From: Nereocystis luetkeana
Taxonomy: Eukaryota; Sar; Phaeophyceae; Laminariales; Laminariaceae
Length of the DNA: 64,000 bases
Direction of reading: 5' to 3'
Assembly: GCA_031213475.1 (NCBI GenBank)
Contig: JARUPZ010000020.1
Span: 5,009,858-5,073,857 of the forward strand
Shown here: piece by piece, positions 1 through 10,948 of the stretch
Layout of the letters: each line of letters starts with the position of its first letter
How positions within the stretch are numbered: position 1 is the stretch's first letter
Notes under the pieces: generated by a model
Seen by the model: only the letters and a program-made list of their open reading frames with translations
What the model was told of the DNA's origin: nothing
The model's database searches: none
Position numbers and translations under genes: made by a program

Positions 1-47
1 TGTGCAGCAGATAGATAGATCATGCACCGCCTCTCACAACGGGAGGG

Positions 48-91
48 TCCAACTAGTTTGTCCCGAAAACGGGACTGCAGTCCTAAGAGGG
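48..91. repeat. MITE family B, half copy
   Basis: Right arm only of the roughly 90-bp foldback element described at 37463-37552. It ends in GGG followed by TTAA at 92-95, the expected boundary and target site. The left arm is missing. Confidence 0.7.
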
Positions 92-249
92 TTAAGCTCG
101 CCACGCTTCCACATTTTTCGCAGCTGTCGCTTTGCCGGTTCTCGTCCTCTACGAGCAACCCCTTGCTTGCATAACTGTTCACCTACCTTTCCTTGCGGGA
201 ACAATGCTACTGATAACCACGCTAGGATGCTTGTTTCCAGTAGGACAAA

Positions 250-760
250 AAAGCTAATCGACCCCCCCCCCCCCCCCTCCCCTCCCCTGCCTCGCCTCCG
301 CGCGTTTGTTTATCGCGATCCTTCAAGTCGAACGCTGGACCATGTGGTGCTCCGCATCGTAGAAGAGCTCATTGACCTGTCTCCCCCCCTCGCCCCGCCT
401 TCCGCTCCGCCTCCGAGGTTCCTGAAACCCCTTTCGGTCCCAAAGCCGGACCGCGTGATAGTTTTTGCGGTATTATGTCAGAAGGGTCGGTCGCCCCCCT
501 CCTGGTCTCCTCTCTCGCGCGTTTTATGTACCACGCACGACTACAGTACTTCGAAAAAGCTGAAGCCGACTTTAGACCACTCCATAGCTTTTTTTCTGCT
601 GTGCAAAAGTGTCAACCGAACCCCCCTCCTCCCCCCCCCGCCCAACCTCGCTCGTTTTAAAATTTGAACTTATCGATGTTTTTTTTGTTTCTCCTCCTCC
701 CCCCCCCCCCCCCCCGCCCCCCCCCCCCCCCCCCCGCTCTCGCCCCGCCTCCGCCTGCAC
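250..760 (+). repeat. C-rich segment with repeated exon-like units
   Basis: Long C homopolymers alternate with segments that each open with a CTCC/CGCGCGTTT-like stretch, near 298, 515 and 763. The first unit can be read as SSRTLDHVVLRIVEELIDL, resembling SRMLDYVLADLVKVEQAG in the exon at 796-974. This suggests degenerate copies of an acceptor-plus-exon module upstream of the retained exon. I could not show that the first two units are spliced into a transcript. Confidence 0.4.
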
Positions 761-795
761 CTCCGCGCGTTTCGTCGATACCCTCTTTGAAAGTC

Positions 796-974
796 GGATG
801 CTGGACTACGTGTTGGCAGATCTTGTAAAGGTGGAGCAGGCGGGCGATGACGTCGAGGCTCTCCGGAGATCACTCGCGCCGGTACGCACGCTGGCTAAGG
901 ACGCCCCCATCGTGACGCGAGCGGCGCACGAGGGAGGGGCGTCGGCGATGCTCCTGCAGTTTGCGCAGGCACAG
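796..974 (+). CDS. Internal exon of an unidentified gene (5' part missing)
   Basis: Encodes about 59 residues, from (S)RMLDYVLADLVKVEQAG through APVRTLAKDAPIVTRAAHEG to MLLQFAQAQ, with a strong GC bias at third codon positions unlike the DNA around it. The upstream acceptor AG at 794-795 lies after about 180 bases of pyrimidine-rich DNA with no other AG. The donor is CAG|GTGCGG at 974/975 and leaves phase 0. Predicted mostly helical, perhaps one helical repeat (ARM/HEAT-like), but I do not recognise a family. Joining it to 2378-2497 keeps the frame and reaches a stop. The 5' exons lie to the left of the window or within 1-790. The exact acceptor is an inference; that the segment is coding is fairly secure. 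Confidence 0.5.
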
Positions 975-1165
975 GTGCGGTGCGGTGCGGTACGGTTCGG
1001 TAGGGTACGGTACACTACGGTGCGGTGCGGTACGGTGCGGTACGTTTCGTTACGGCACGGTAAGGTACGGTTCTGTACGTTTCTGTACAACAACATGCGA
1101 GACGGCACGGTTTAGTCTTGGTACTGTAGGGCACGGTACGGCATCGTACGATACGGTAACAGTGT
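975..1165. repeat. Degenerate period-5 (CGGTA/CGGTG) array
   Basis: Imperfect pentamers of the CGGTA, CGGTG and CGTTA type run for about 190 bp directly after the exon donor. It is intronic if the exon model is right. All ORFs across it are products of the repeat. Confidence 0.8.
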
Positions 1166-1720
1166 ACCATACGCCATAGTACGTTACTTCACGGGACTGT
1201 GCGGTCGATCCGGCTCGGTATCGGGGGGTTACGCGTTGGGCGGTGGGTGATATCGTTGAACTTGCAAGTGGTACGATATAGTGACCAACGCCGTGATCCA
1301 AAAATGTCGGCGTTCACGGTCGGCGCGACAGGAAAGAAGGAAGGTCAACCGGGACAGAGAGGGGGGGGGGCGGGGGCGGGGGCGGGGGGGGGGTACTCAT
1401 TATCATGCAGAGTTAAGGTTCTTCCCGCACAAAAATGATCTAACTCGACCACAAGCCGTGGTGACCGGTGACCGTCCCCCCCCAAAAAAACAATAAAAAA
1501 ACGGTACCCTGCTTGTCTAGCTCACGCAGTGAGAGGCGTGTTTTACAGCATCGTCATCAACCGACACCAACCCACCAGGTATATCACGTAGGGGGGAGGG
1601 GCTGGTGGTGGTGTTGGTGTCTGGTGCTAGCCTTGATTTTGTTGGTGTTGTTGCGTCGTGGTGGGGTAAAATGAACCTATTATCGCCCTGACATGTTTTG
1701 GTTCTGGTTATCGATTATCA

Positions 1721-1833
1721 TTACGGGGGACTACAGTAAATAGGACCTACGGTGCACACAAAAACCTACCAGGTATATATTTACTCACTTTTGCTAACCA
1801 TGTTTGATCCCATTTACTATGTTCCCCCCGTAA
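1721..1833 (+). mobile_element. MITE family A copy carrying TACCAGGTA
   Basis: Terminal inverted repeats TTACGGGGGAC and its complement. The length of 113 fits the 105-bp family unit plus a 7-bp CCAGGTA at 1767-1775 and one extra C in the right arm. It sits in the large intron of the gene at 796-2497. Confidence 0.8.
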
Positions 1834-1878
1834 AATAGTGTGTTGTTCCGTCGTCATGTACAGTTGTTGGCGAGAAGG

Positions 1879-1911
1879 CGTTACTGCTGCTGCTGCTGCT
1901 GCTGCTGTTGT
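1879..1911. repeat. (CTG)n microsatellite
   Basis: About ten TGC/CTG triplets within the putative intron. Confidence 0.8.
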
Positions 1912-2377
1912 TGTGTGCTCTCGTTATATTTGTCGGTGTTGACAGCGATTATCTTGTCGGCGGCGATTGTCTTGTTGGTGTTGTCACTCTTCCGTTCCTG
2001 CTGCATGTTTCGGTGAAGCAGAGGCCTGGTTCAGCATTACCGGCGCACCTCGCGGGCGTACGCAATCGAAAACCATCGCGATTCGGCCTCCCTAAGAGCG
2101 AAAATAACATCACGCCCGCCACAAACAGTAGTGTAATCGTGTTTTTTTTTCTCATGTTTTCCCGTCCAACCCTCTCCCCCCCCGCGCCCCCTCCTTCGTC
2201 ATGCCTCCGGTGGGTCTTGCTTTCTGCTCGCGCTCTTTTCGCTTTCCCATTCACGGAACTGCTCTCGGTAAAAAACGCCGTGCGTTTTCGGGGGGCCGTT
2301 TTTTCCGTTCTCTTACGGGCCATCCGTTTTTGTCTGTGTCGTCTTCACCTGCGCTCATCGGTACGCTGCGCCGAAAG

Positions 2378-2497
2378 ATCGACGACACCGTGAAACAGGG
2401 CTTTTCTGATTGCTCGTTCGCTTCCGTGACCACGGCCATCAAGGCGCGCGGCACGCGCGGCAGTACCAGCGGTAGTGGCAGCGGCGAAGCGCAATGA
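2378..2497 (+). CDS. Terminal exon of the gene begun at 796-974
   Basis: Encodes IDDTVKQGFSDCSFASVTTA, then a basic and Gly/Ser-rich tail ending SGSGEAQ and a TGA stop at 2495-2497. The acceptor AG is at 2376-2377 and follows about 70 bases of T/C-rich DNA free of any other AG. It enters in phase 0, matching the phase-0 donor at 974, so the 1.4-kb intron splices without a frame change. Third-position GC is high. The function is unknown: the tail looks disordered and no motif is recognisable. The link between the two exons is inferred from phase and orientation only. Confidence 0.42.
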   Translation: MDDTVKQGFSDCSFASVTTAIKARGTRGSTSGSGSGEAQ

Positions 2498-2499
2498 TA

Positions 2500-2958
2500 A
2501 GGCGAGGGACAACGCTGTTACTGCAGTAGGGGCAATGACAGGACTAAGGGCATTGCTGAGGCTAAGGCTTTTTAAAGACTAAAGACTGAGGAAAAGGATA
2601 ACGCCAAATGGCCAAGGGTCAGACGAAGGTTGAAAACTTAAGCTTACGGTTCAAAGGATGAAGCTATAGGGGGGGAACCTGAGGGTGGATATAAGGCGGA
2701 AGCTAAGACTAGAGGCTAAGGCTGCGAAGGCTTAGGGATACAGCTGGTAGACCGCAAGGGAGGGCGGTTTTTTTTTTGTTTTGTTTTTTGGGGGAGGGGG
2801 GGGGGTAGATGATGTTAGTGTGAAGGCCCTTGCGAGAGTGGGCTAGGATCGGAGCGGCACGGTTCATGAAGGGACGGAGTGGTCCCCCTTGTCTGCCCTG
2901 TCTGCCTGCCTGGCTGTCTACCCGTCTCTCGGTTCTGCCTGCGTTACTCTCTGTGTTA

Positions 2959-2992
<34 letters not shown>

Positions 2993-3700
2993 TTTGCCTC
3001 ACACTCTGTGTGTTAGTATCCCTGTCTGTCTGTGTTCCTGCCTATGCTGCACGCGCGTGTACGCGCGGACGTCCATGCCTCCTCGTATCGATAGTGGGCG
3101 ATTCTGCTCTCCCGGTAGCCTCTACCTCCGCTACATGCAATACCTTGTACTTTCGTACAAGGTATAAAGGCGTATGTACGTACTTATGATAGCTCGAGGC
3201 GCTTTTTTTCATGTCTATTTGAACCCGTTCACAATCTGATAAACTCGTCCAACTCTAATTCCAAGCATTTCGTTCACGAGGCGCCGGGTGGGTGCTGTTA
3301 AAGAGAGGTAGACGGCATGTTCTCGCGTGTTTTGCTTCTGGCAGAAAGGCGGGAGGGACAGCAAAATAACTAGCCCGCCTCCCGTTTCAGGTGCAATGAT
3401 GCCTCACGCGATTTTTCCAGTTACGGGCCAGACATCTTCTGTCGCCGTTCGCCCAATGGGAGTAATTGCGAGCCGTGTTATCGATTTTCGACCTGGACAA
3501 GCTTCGACAAAGTGGAGCTGAAATACACCTTCGACACCTCGCTTGATGAATGAAGCCTGTAAACCCCAACCTCGTCCGCCTGGAATTTTCTCGGGATGGA
3601 ATTGAAATATGGAGCTTATGCGTCCGCTACGATATCAGCCTTTTTTGGCGCAACTGCTGTGGGCCAAGCCACATACCTGGTATAAGAGTCAACTTACGTA
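2500..3700. other. No supported gene; low-complexity DNA
   Basis: Purine-rich GGCTAAGG-type DNA (2500-2750) is followed by a (GTCT)n run at about 2960-2995. The rest is unremarkable, and no open frame here has coding character. Confidence 0.6.
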
Positions 3701-3705
3701 CTCCT

Positions 3706-3796
3706 CCCTTTCGGGACTGCAGTCTCGTTTTGGGGACAAACCACTTAGAAATGGAGTGATTTCTCCCCAAAACGGGACTACGGTACTAAAAGGATT
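3706..3796. mobile_element. MITE family B copy
   Basis: Foldback element with arms around GGGACTGCAGTC and GGGACTACGGT and the internal GGGGACAAACCACT half. The right end is followed by TTAA. Confidence 0.75.
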
Positions 3797-4169
3797 AAAC
3801 TGTGCTTGGAAGTCCACCCTCTTTGGCGGTGAAGTGGAACCCGCCCACTTGATTGGTCGACTGTTTGTCGACTGCGAACATCGCCGAGATTTAAATGTAG
3901 GGTTCCCCCGTCACAAGGTCGGGAGGAAACGAGACACTCTCGTGTGATTAGATAGTTGATTGTTCAGCTATTTTACTCTTAGCAATATATGGATGGATGT
4001 AGAGTACCAGCTGCAGTAAATGGTTCGAAAAGTTTGTACGTGGAATGCGCTGCAGTCGGTCCCGAGGATACTACAAGCGGGCGACAGTATCGACGAAGAA
4101 AGAACGTGGTAGGCAAGATGAAGCGCTTCGGGCGTTGAAACACTCAGAGACGCACAGCTGGGTGAGCAC

Positions 4170-4910
4170 TCCAGCCACTCGGCGTGTGTGTGGTATGTGC
4201 GTCTATATGTATCGATGTTAATGATGTTGACGAGCATGGCAAAAGGAAAAAGGCGGGGAAGCGCACTCAAAGTGGCAACCAAAATAGGCGCATTTGTTGT
4301 CAGCACGCGCGCCATCCGGCGTGTGTCCTGCTGGATGTGGCGTCTGTAGGTATGCATGCTAATACTGATGTCGGCGACTACTGCAAGGAAGAGGACGACG
4401 CGCATCGAATGTGGCAACCTAGAGGAGGCGCAGCAGTCGGTACTGACGCCACTCGGTGTGTATACGTTGTATGCGCGGTATGCGTGTCTGTCTGTCTGTC
4501 TGTGTTGTCTGTGCTGCTGACGTTGGCGAGGCTGGCAAGCAAGGAAGCCAAACGTGGCAACCTGGTGCTGCTATCAGCGCTTGCGCCACTCGGTGTGTAT
4601 ATGCTACATGTGCCGTATGCGCGTATGTATGTGCTACTGATGTCGACGAAGACGGCAAGCAGGATTGTCCGCATCGTAGAACAGAGGGGCGCAGTGGTCA
4701 CTCGGCTACTGTAGAATATGATGCACGTTCTGCACGTGTTGTGTGTGCGTCTGCATGTACGTGCTGCTGATGATATCGATCAACGAGCGCGCCGAACATG
4801 GCAACCTCTAGGAGGCGCAGTGGTTGCCACTCGGTGTGTATATGTGTGTTGTATGTGCTGTATGTGCGTCCGTCTGTTTTCAAAATAAGCAAGCGGACGC
4901 ACATCAAACG
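4170..4910. repeat. Degenerate tandem repeat, about 138-bp period
   Basis: Six diverged units, each starting near a CCACTCGG-like box (about 4175, 4313, 4450, 4589, 4698 and 4826). Each contains TGTGTAT, a GTATGTGCGT-type stretch, GATGTYGACGA and GGCAAGCA. The first three spacings are 137 to 139, then shorter. ORFs on both strands here are repeat readings, not genes. Confidence 0.65.
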
Positions 4911-5335
4911 TGGCAAGCAACAGTATAGACGACATAGGCAGTGGTATCGATGCCGTTTGGTGTGTACTTCGTACCTGGTATGATATGATGAATATTGTCG
5001 AGTAGCCGGTACCCGTTAGGCAGTACTGTGGTGGGTATATACTCGTACTCGAAGTACAGCAGTAGTACTCCAACACAGTATATAATCGTACCGGTACACA
5101 CAGCAATATATATGTGTATGCTATGTGCATACGTATGAACGTTGTGTGTATGGGTTGAATGTGTTGTATGTGCTGCATGCAGCAAAAACACGGCACGCAT
5201 TCACATTGGGCGTCGACTACTAGCCCGCCAGTTCCTTTGGCCGATAGTAAAGCATCAGCAAAAGTTCTGCCGGCTGTTATTGAGAGAAGATCCAAAAAAA
5301 CTATTTTGGTGCGCGTTTATCGGCGGTATCTACAG

Positions 5336-5408
5336 TATTTACTATGGCCCCCCGTCATACTATACTGATACTGTATCAGTATAGTATGACGGGGGGCCAT
5401 AGTAAATA
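5336..5408. repeat. Perfect 36-bp palindrome with one-base centre
   Basis: Bases 5336-5371 are the exact reverse complement of 5373-5408, with a single T at 5372. Each arm contains the terminus of MITE family A, so two ends face away from each other across the centre. Confidence 0.9.
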
Positions 5409-5494
5409 GGACCTACAGTGGACACAAAAACCTATATGTTTCCCTATTTCTACTTGAAAAAAGGCCCTATTTACTATGGCCCCCCGTATAACGG
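5386..5494 (+). mobile_element. MITE family A copy
   Basis: Starts in the palindrome's right arm (GACGGGGGGCCATAG) and ends ATGGCCCCCCGTATAA. The interior holds the family's CACAAAAACCTATAT stretch. Confidence 0.8.
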
Positions 5495-5579
5495 TTGGCT
5501 TTTGGCCATATGTCTCAGATTTTTTGGGTACTACTGTGTACCAAGGTAATAATTATTATTACCGTTATTATTTCTCTTG

Positions 5580-5650
5580 CCATCCGACAATGTGCAGCAT
5601 GATCTTCAACATTGATCACTCATATAACTTTCCCGAAAGAAGAAAACCTC
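5580..5650 (+). repeat. Dispersed repeat C copy
   Basis: GCCATCCGACAATGTGCAGC, then a TCAACATTGATCACTC stretch and CCCGAAAGAAGAAAACC. Related copies lie at 8220-8283 (inverted), 8890-8970 and, partly, 6455-6520. Confidence 0.7.
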
Positions 5651-5699
5651 GGGAACAACTTATTGTTATTTTTTTCCATTTGCCATCTATCTGACAACG

Positions 5700-6680
5700 T
5701 GCGGCGCTTGATCCAAACAGACCGTGCATCCCCCAAATATGACCACTACCGCAAATTACTGTTGCTACTGTCATGTTTAGTTTCCGTCCGACCAAGTGCA
5801 CCATGAATGAATGAGCTTCACAACGGCAATCACTTCTTATCATGAAATATTTGCTCCCGAAAACATGGGAAGAAAAACCCCAAGGCGAAGGGCGAACCGA
5901 AAAGGAAACCTACTCGTATATACGTATGCACAAGTCAAACCCACAGGTAAGCATGTACCAGTATGTACCAGTACTACAGTTACTGTCGTTTCGACTTGAC
6001 ATTAACCTGCTCCACCCGGCGCCCTATAGCTCCCCCCTCAGATCTCGTCTCTAAATTGTGCTACTCGCGAATGCGTCCGTTGAAGAAGTATATCCTACAA
6101 CAGTTAGTGCATGCTGTCGTTGCAGTATCCCTATAATATCATGTCACAAACGGTAGAATACTTCCAAGAGAGCCAACCATCTGGGGCCTCCGGAATCATG
6201 GGGGGGGGGGAACATTTTTTTTGTGTTGTCCCTCCGTTCGCCCGCCGAATCATCGATCAGCCCACACTCACCGTCAGAGGCTATATGGTAGCATGTAACA
6301 TACATACATGGTGACTCGCGCAAAAGGTTGTTTTCTTCAGAGGAGATCCCTAACACGGTTGGTTGTACACGAGTATATAGCCCAGATGTTATGGTTGCGT
6401 TAGTTTGCCATCCGACAAGTTGTAGTTCATGTTTTGTTATTGTTGCGTTTGCCACCCGACACCCGACAATTTACCGCATGATGAGCTTCAATGTTAATCA
6501 CTGCTAGATATTCTCAGAAAAAAAACAATATACCTCCGTAGCGGGTAAACGTATTAACGACCACGAGGGTTTCGAGCAAGCCGCTGCCTTAAACCCTTTT
6601 ACCACACTGACTCTGTCAAACAACCTCGCCTTATTTCCAAGGGATGCGTATGCCCAAAAACAAATTGGGTGACGCTCTGA
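5700..6680. other. No supported gene
   Basis: Mixed-composition DNA with a diverged repeat C fragment at about 6455-6520. The open frames have no codon bias and no acceptor/donor pairs worth calling. Confidence 0.55.
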
Positions 6681-6689
6681 AGGGATTAA

Positions 6690-6792
6690 CCCTTTTAGGA
6701 CTGCGGTCTCGTTGTGGGGACATACATGTCAAACTACTTGAAACTATATAGAGTGGTTTGCCTCCAAAACGGGGCTGCAGCCCTAATAAGAG
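6690..6792. mobile_element. MITE family B copy
   Basis: Left end TTAA (6686-6689) followed by CCCTTTTAGGACTGCGG. The right arm ends GGGGCTGCAGCCCTAATAAG. The centre carries a small extra insertion. Confidence 0.75.
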
Positions 6793-7293
6793 GCATGCCT
6801 ACAGTGAGCTATCTCCTGACTGAAACACACTTTCTGAGAATAGATAGGCGTGCCTGAAGCACTGTTTTTTGTAGTGCCTCTCGGCTTGCCCGCGGTAGCT
6901 ATACCATATACATATGGCGACAGCACACACGTGTTACGCAAGATAACAGACACCGCCCTCTTTTTTTGAGTTAATTTATGTCCGAGTAGATTTTCTCCAA
7001 AAAAAGCAAGGGGGCGGGGCACACAACGAAAATGGTTGATTTGGAAACTTCGTGCCACAGACAGACGCATCGCTCCCGAGGTATTTGTACAGCAGTGTAC
7101 TATGCTGTATGTACTCTGTCCGCGCTGTCGAGAAAGTTGGCTTGGAATTTCGTCCGAGCCGAGGGTGTGTGTGTGGTGTGTGTAATCTTGCGTGCTGCAC
7201 GGCTGCACAGTGCTCTCCCCCCTACAGCTCGCGGGTTGTCTAGTCTGGCACGTATTTATTTGCAAGAAGAGCTGTCTCGTGGACACGTTTCAT

Positions 7294-7383
7294 GATGATG
7301 TGATGATGGTGATGGTGGTGGTGATGGTGATGCTGACGATGGTGATGATGGTGATGACGATGATGATGATGATGCTGCTGATG

Positions 7384-7436
<53 letters not shown>

Positions 7437-7459
7437 GATGATGATGATGGTGATGGTGG

Positions 7460-7524
<65 letters not shown>

Positions 7525-7600
7525 GTGATGACGATATGTCATGATGGTGGCGATGATGACGAGGATGATGATTATGATGATGATGACGATGAGTATGCTG
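7294..7600. repeat. (ATG/GTG)n trinucleotide microsatellite, about 300 bp
   Basis: Near-continuous GATGAT triplets with scattered GGT and ACG variants. It generates spurious poly-Met and poly-His open frames. Confidence 0.95.
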
Positions 7601-7734
7601 TCACCATCCAACCAATGTCCGGGACTCTCGTCTTGGTCTCATCCTGACACCGCCCCCACTATTTAGTCCTACGAATCCCACAGCCACATCATGCGGAGTC
7701 CCACAACGGGGGTCCCTGAGAACCGGAAGTACTA

Positions 7735-7857
7735 TTACGGAGGACCACATAGTAAATACCTGGTAGGACCTATGGCACAGACGAAACCTCCATATATATT
7801 CAACTATCAGGTACCCTGGTATATTTTTACGAACAATATTTGGTCCTATTTACTATG
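7735..7857 (+). mobile_element. MITE family A copy with TACCTGGTA insertion
   Basis: Left TIR TTACGGAGGACCA. The family's AGTAAATAGGACC is interrupted as AGTAAATACCTGGTAGGACC, with the 9-mer at 7757-7765. The right TIR decays after TTTACTATG. Confidence 0.75.
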
Positions 7858-7859
7858 TA

Positions 7860-9080
7860 TGTACTGGTACGTAATACCACCGCATTTTTGTCTCCCAGCG
7901 ATACAGACAGTGCAGCAATAATATACACATCATAAGGCATTCCAATATATATGCTACCACTCTGTCCCTACAAAAAACGAACGTTATCATACTACTATTC
8001 TATCAAAACGTTTCCAAAAAAAGAGAGTGAGTTCAGACAGTGGTGCGATCATTTTTCAGCGCTCGATGTTCCCAGGACGGGAAGAATAAAAGACAATTGC
8101 TAACACCGAACAAAAACATAAAAAAAGCGTATACCAGTAATAGAGTAGACAAGCCGAAAGTTGGCACGGAAGGGAGGTAGACTTGGTGCATGGGTTTCTT
8201 TTTGTTTCCGGGTTTTCTTCTTTCGGGAAAGTTATGAGTGATCCATGTTGAAGATCGTGCCGCACATCGTAGGATGGCAAGATAAATAATAATGATGATG
8301 TACGAACGGTCCCTCTACAACGAATACAAGGGCAGCAGTAGACAGAGTGGCACCAGGCACCAGGTAAAAGACACACACACGTTAAAGCTCACGTTCATGC
8401 TTGCACAACAAGCGTTTACTCGCTGGGTGAGGCGGTCTATGTCTCTCTGTAGCATCGCTATAACTGTCTACCATCTCTATTATAGTACGGTGTTAAAAAA
8501 AACAAGGTCGGAACGCTCTGTATCCCCGGACAGGAGGCAGTACCGCAACGACTGTATACATACGTTTTGCGGGCGATCGACGAAAAGAAGCGTCCGCGGT
8601 TTGGAGTAAAAGCAGTTAGTTGACTTTTGCGGCGACGGCTGGCTCTCTGTGTCGTTACTATGCAGTACTGTATGCCCTTTTCATAACCTTATTATTTGTA
8701 GTGTGTCTGGTGCTGCAGTAGTAACTGTACCAAGAAGAGTGTATAAAGTAACTGCTGTTGGACGAGTAGCAAATAAATACTCGTTGCGCGCTCCTCAGGT
8801 GTACGCAATGCGAAAGAAAGCTGTGGCAAAGTCATGCCAAAAGTAAAGACGAAGCACGTATGTATGCTGTATACCTGGTATATTCTTAGGCGCTGCCATC
8901 CGACAATGTGCAGCACAATGAGCTCCAACGGTGATCACTCCAAACATTCCTGAAAGAAGAAACCCCCGAAAAACAAAGGAAACCTATATGGACGAGGTCC
9001 AGCTACCTTCTATGCCTACTTCCCGCTATGTTGTATATACGAAGTATATATATAAATGTATATCCGATGTGAATTCAGTA
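7860..9080. other. No supported gene; two repeat C copies
   Basis: Repeat C occurs inverted at about 8220-8283 and direct at about 8890-8970, a gap of about 600 bp. A TACCTGGTA lies near 8871. No coding signal. Confidence 0.55.
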
Positions 9081-9091
9081 CGTAACACTGC

Positions 9092-9293
9092 TGCGGGGGA
9101 CAATAGTTAATAAGACCTACGGTATACATTAACCCCTTCAGCACCGCACTCCCATATGTGGGGACAAAGCACTCTAATTATAAGTGTTTTGTCCCAAAAA
9201 CGGGACTGGGGTCCTAACTCACCAGGTAATACGTATATATTTAACCATTTTTACGAACCCAAGTTTGGTCCTATCAACTATGGCCCCCCGTAA
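9092..9293 (+). mobile_element. MITE family A copy split by a family B element
   Basis: Outer ends CTGCGGGGGACAATAG and TATGGCCCCCCGTAAT. The interior is interrupted after GGTATACAT by a TTAA-flanked family B element at about 9133-9217. Confidence 0.8.
9133..9217. mobile_element. MITE family B copy nested in family A
   Basis: TTAA at 9129-9132, then CCCCTTCAGCACCGCACTCCC and the GTCCCAAAAACGGGACT right half. The terminal GGGTTAA is lost. It post-dates the surrounding family A copy. Confidence 0.75.
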
Positions 9294-9436
9294 TACAACG
9301 CAACCACTTCTCTGCGGGGAAAATTACGGACCGTTCGGATAGTCATATATTATACTGACATCGAAACGGTCCTTCACGTGTTCACAGTGAGCACGAAAAA
9401 AAAACAGCAACACGAGATCACCCCGCCGACTTTGGA

Positions 9437-9697
9437 ATGGATACGAAACAACAATTATTAATAGTAGCTGAACGTTTTTCCGCCTTTTTCGCCCCCGGGA
9501 AACCGCTGCTTGCTGTACAGAGTAGTACTGGTATGTGGCACCCCACCACAGAGAGATATGTCTCGAAACAACAGGTAGCTCAATCGCCTCTCCGGGGAGT
9601 CAATGAACCAACCCCAGAGGCAAACCTAAGAGTGATACTATTAGCGAAAACAACCAAAGAGCCGTGCTACCAAGGTTTCAGCGCGGGTGCTACTTGA
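9437..9697 (+). CDS. Doubtful 86-residue open frame
   Basis: Opens with MDTKQQLLIVAERFSAFFAP and ends YQGFSAGAT. It has no recognisable domain, no clear codon bias and repeats on both sides. It may be a chance frame and is recorded only because it is the longest non-repeat frame in this stretch. Confidence 0.12.
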   Translation: MDTKQQLLIVAERFSAFFAPGKPLLAVQSSTGMWHPTTERYVSKQQVAQSPLRGVNEPTPEANLRVILLAKTTKEPCYQGFSAGAT

Positions 9698-9821
9698 TTA
9701 CAATATAGGCGCGTGCTGCGGCGGCAGGGGGGGGGGCGCCGAAAATCTGATTTTCAGAAGAAAAAAAGAAGAGAAAAAAAAGTGCGAAACCCGACAAACA
9801 AACAAGCGTTAAGCTATTATT

Positions 9822-10025
9822 ATCACGGGGGGCCATAGTAATCAGGACCCATCCCATATACAAAAACCTATATATTCCAATATTTTTATCAACCCTTTTA
9901 GACACCACAGTCCCATTTTGGGGACAAACCACTCGATTTTCAAGTAGTTTGTCCCCAAAACGGGACTGCGGTCCTGTAAGGGTTGAGAGTATTTGGTCCT
10001 GATTACTACTGTACGTTCCCCGGGA
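9822..10025 (+). mobile_element. MITE family A copy split by a family B element
   Basis: Left end TATCACGGGGGGCCATAG and right end TACGTTCCCCGGGAATA, both diverged. It is interrupted at 9893-9983 by family B. Confidence 0.7.
9893..9983. mobile_element. MITE family B copy nested in family A
   Basis: Well-preserved foldback: CCCTTTTAGACACCACAG on the left, GGGACTGCGGTCCTGTAAGG on the right, flanked by TCAA and TTGA. Confidence 0.8.
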
Positions 10026-10073
10026 ATAGAATACGCACACCACGAATAATGCAGTGAAACACTATTGATCCTA

Positions 10074-10183
10074 TTACGGGAGACCATAGTAAATAGGACC
10101 TACGGTACACACAAAAACCCACCATATATGTTTACCTATTTTCACGAATAATATTTGGTCCTATTTACTATGGTCCCCCGTAA
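10074..10183 (+). mobile_element. MITE family A copy
   Basis: TTACGGGAGACCATAG to TATGGTCCCCCGTAA, with TA on the left and TG on the right. 110 bp. Confidence 0.85.
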
Positions 10184-10527
10184 TGCAGTACCTGGTAAAT
10201 GGTAATGGTAATTCCAACAATAATAGTGGGTGAAGGAAACCGGTGAGTCAGAAGTATACGGGGGCAAAAAGTGCCACCTAGATACCCCCCCCCCCCCCTG
10301 TCGTGGCACGCCTCATTACGTTGTAGCCCAAACATTTTCCGCCACACCGAAGGGGCCTCCTCGACTGAGTAGCCATACGAATACCCAGTATACTCGCATC
10401 CGATGTGTACCGCTCAGACCGAGAATACAATCTACGCTTCGAATCTACAGATAGTAATATGAAAATCAAACGAAGCGCATGTTTTCCAGTTGTGGTATTA
10501 TTGCACATTATTAAAAATTACATTATT

Positions 10528-10529
10528 AT

Positions 10530-10600
<71 letters not shown>

Positions 10601-10604
10601 ATAA

Positions 10605-10699
<95 letters not shown>

Positions 10700-10705
10700 C
10701 TAATG

Positions 10706-10772
<67 letters not shown>

Positions 10773-10776
10773 TAAT

Positions 10777-10853
<77 letters not shown>

Positions 10854-10857
10854 TAAC

Positions 10858-10897
<40 letters not shown>

Positions 10898-10913
10898 GTA
10901 GTACTGGTAGTAA

Positions 10914-10948
<35 letters not shown>

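Noticed and set aside
2..667. 221-codon open frame at the left edge
   Set aside because: It runs through several C homopolymers and repeated units without consistent codon bias. Only the exon from 796 has coding character and splice sites.
1759..1780. TACCWGGTA as a Dcm/EcoRII-type (CCWGG) methylation site
   Set aside because: The core matches, but that system is bacterial. The insertion pattern at TA in MITE copies explains the motif better.
7240..7647. Poly-Met and poly-His open frames
   Set aside because: Products of the ATG/GTG microsatellite on the two strands.
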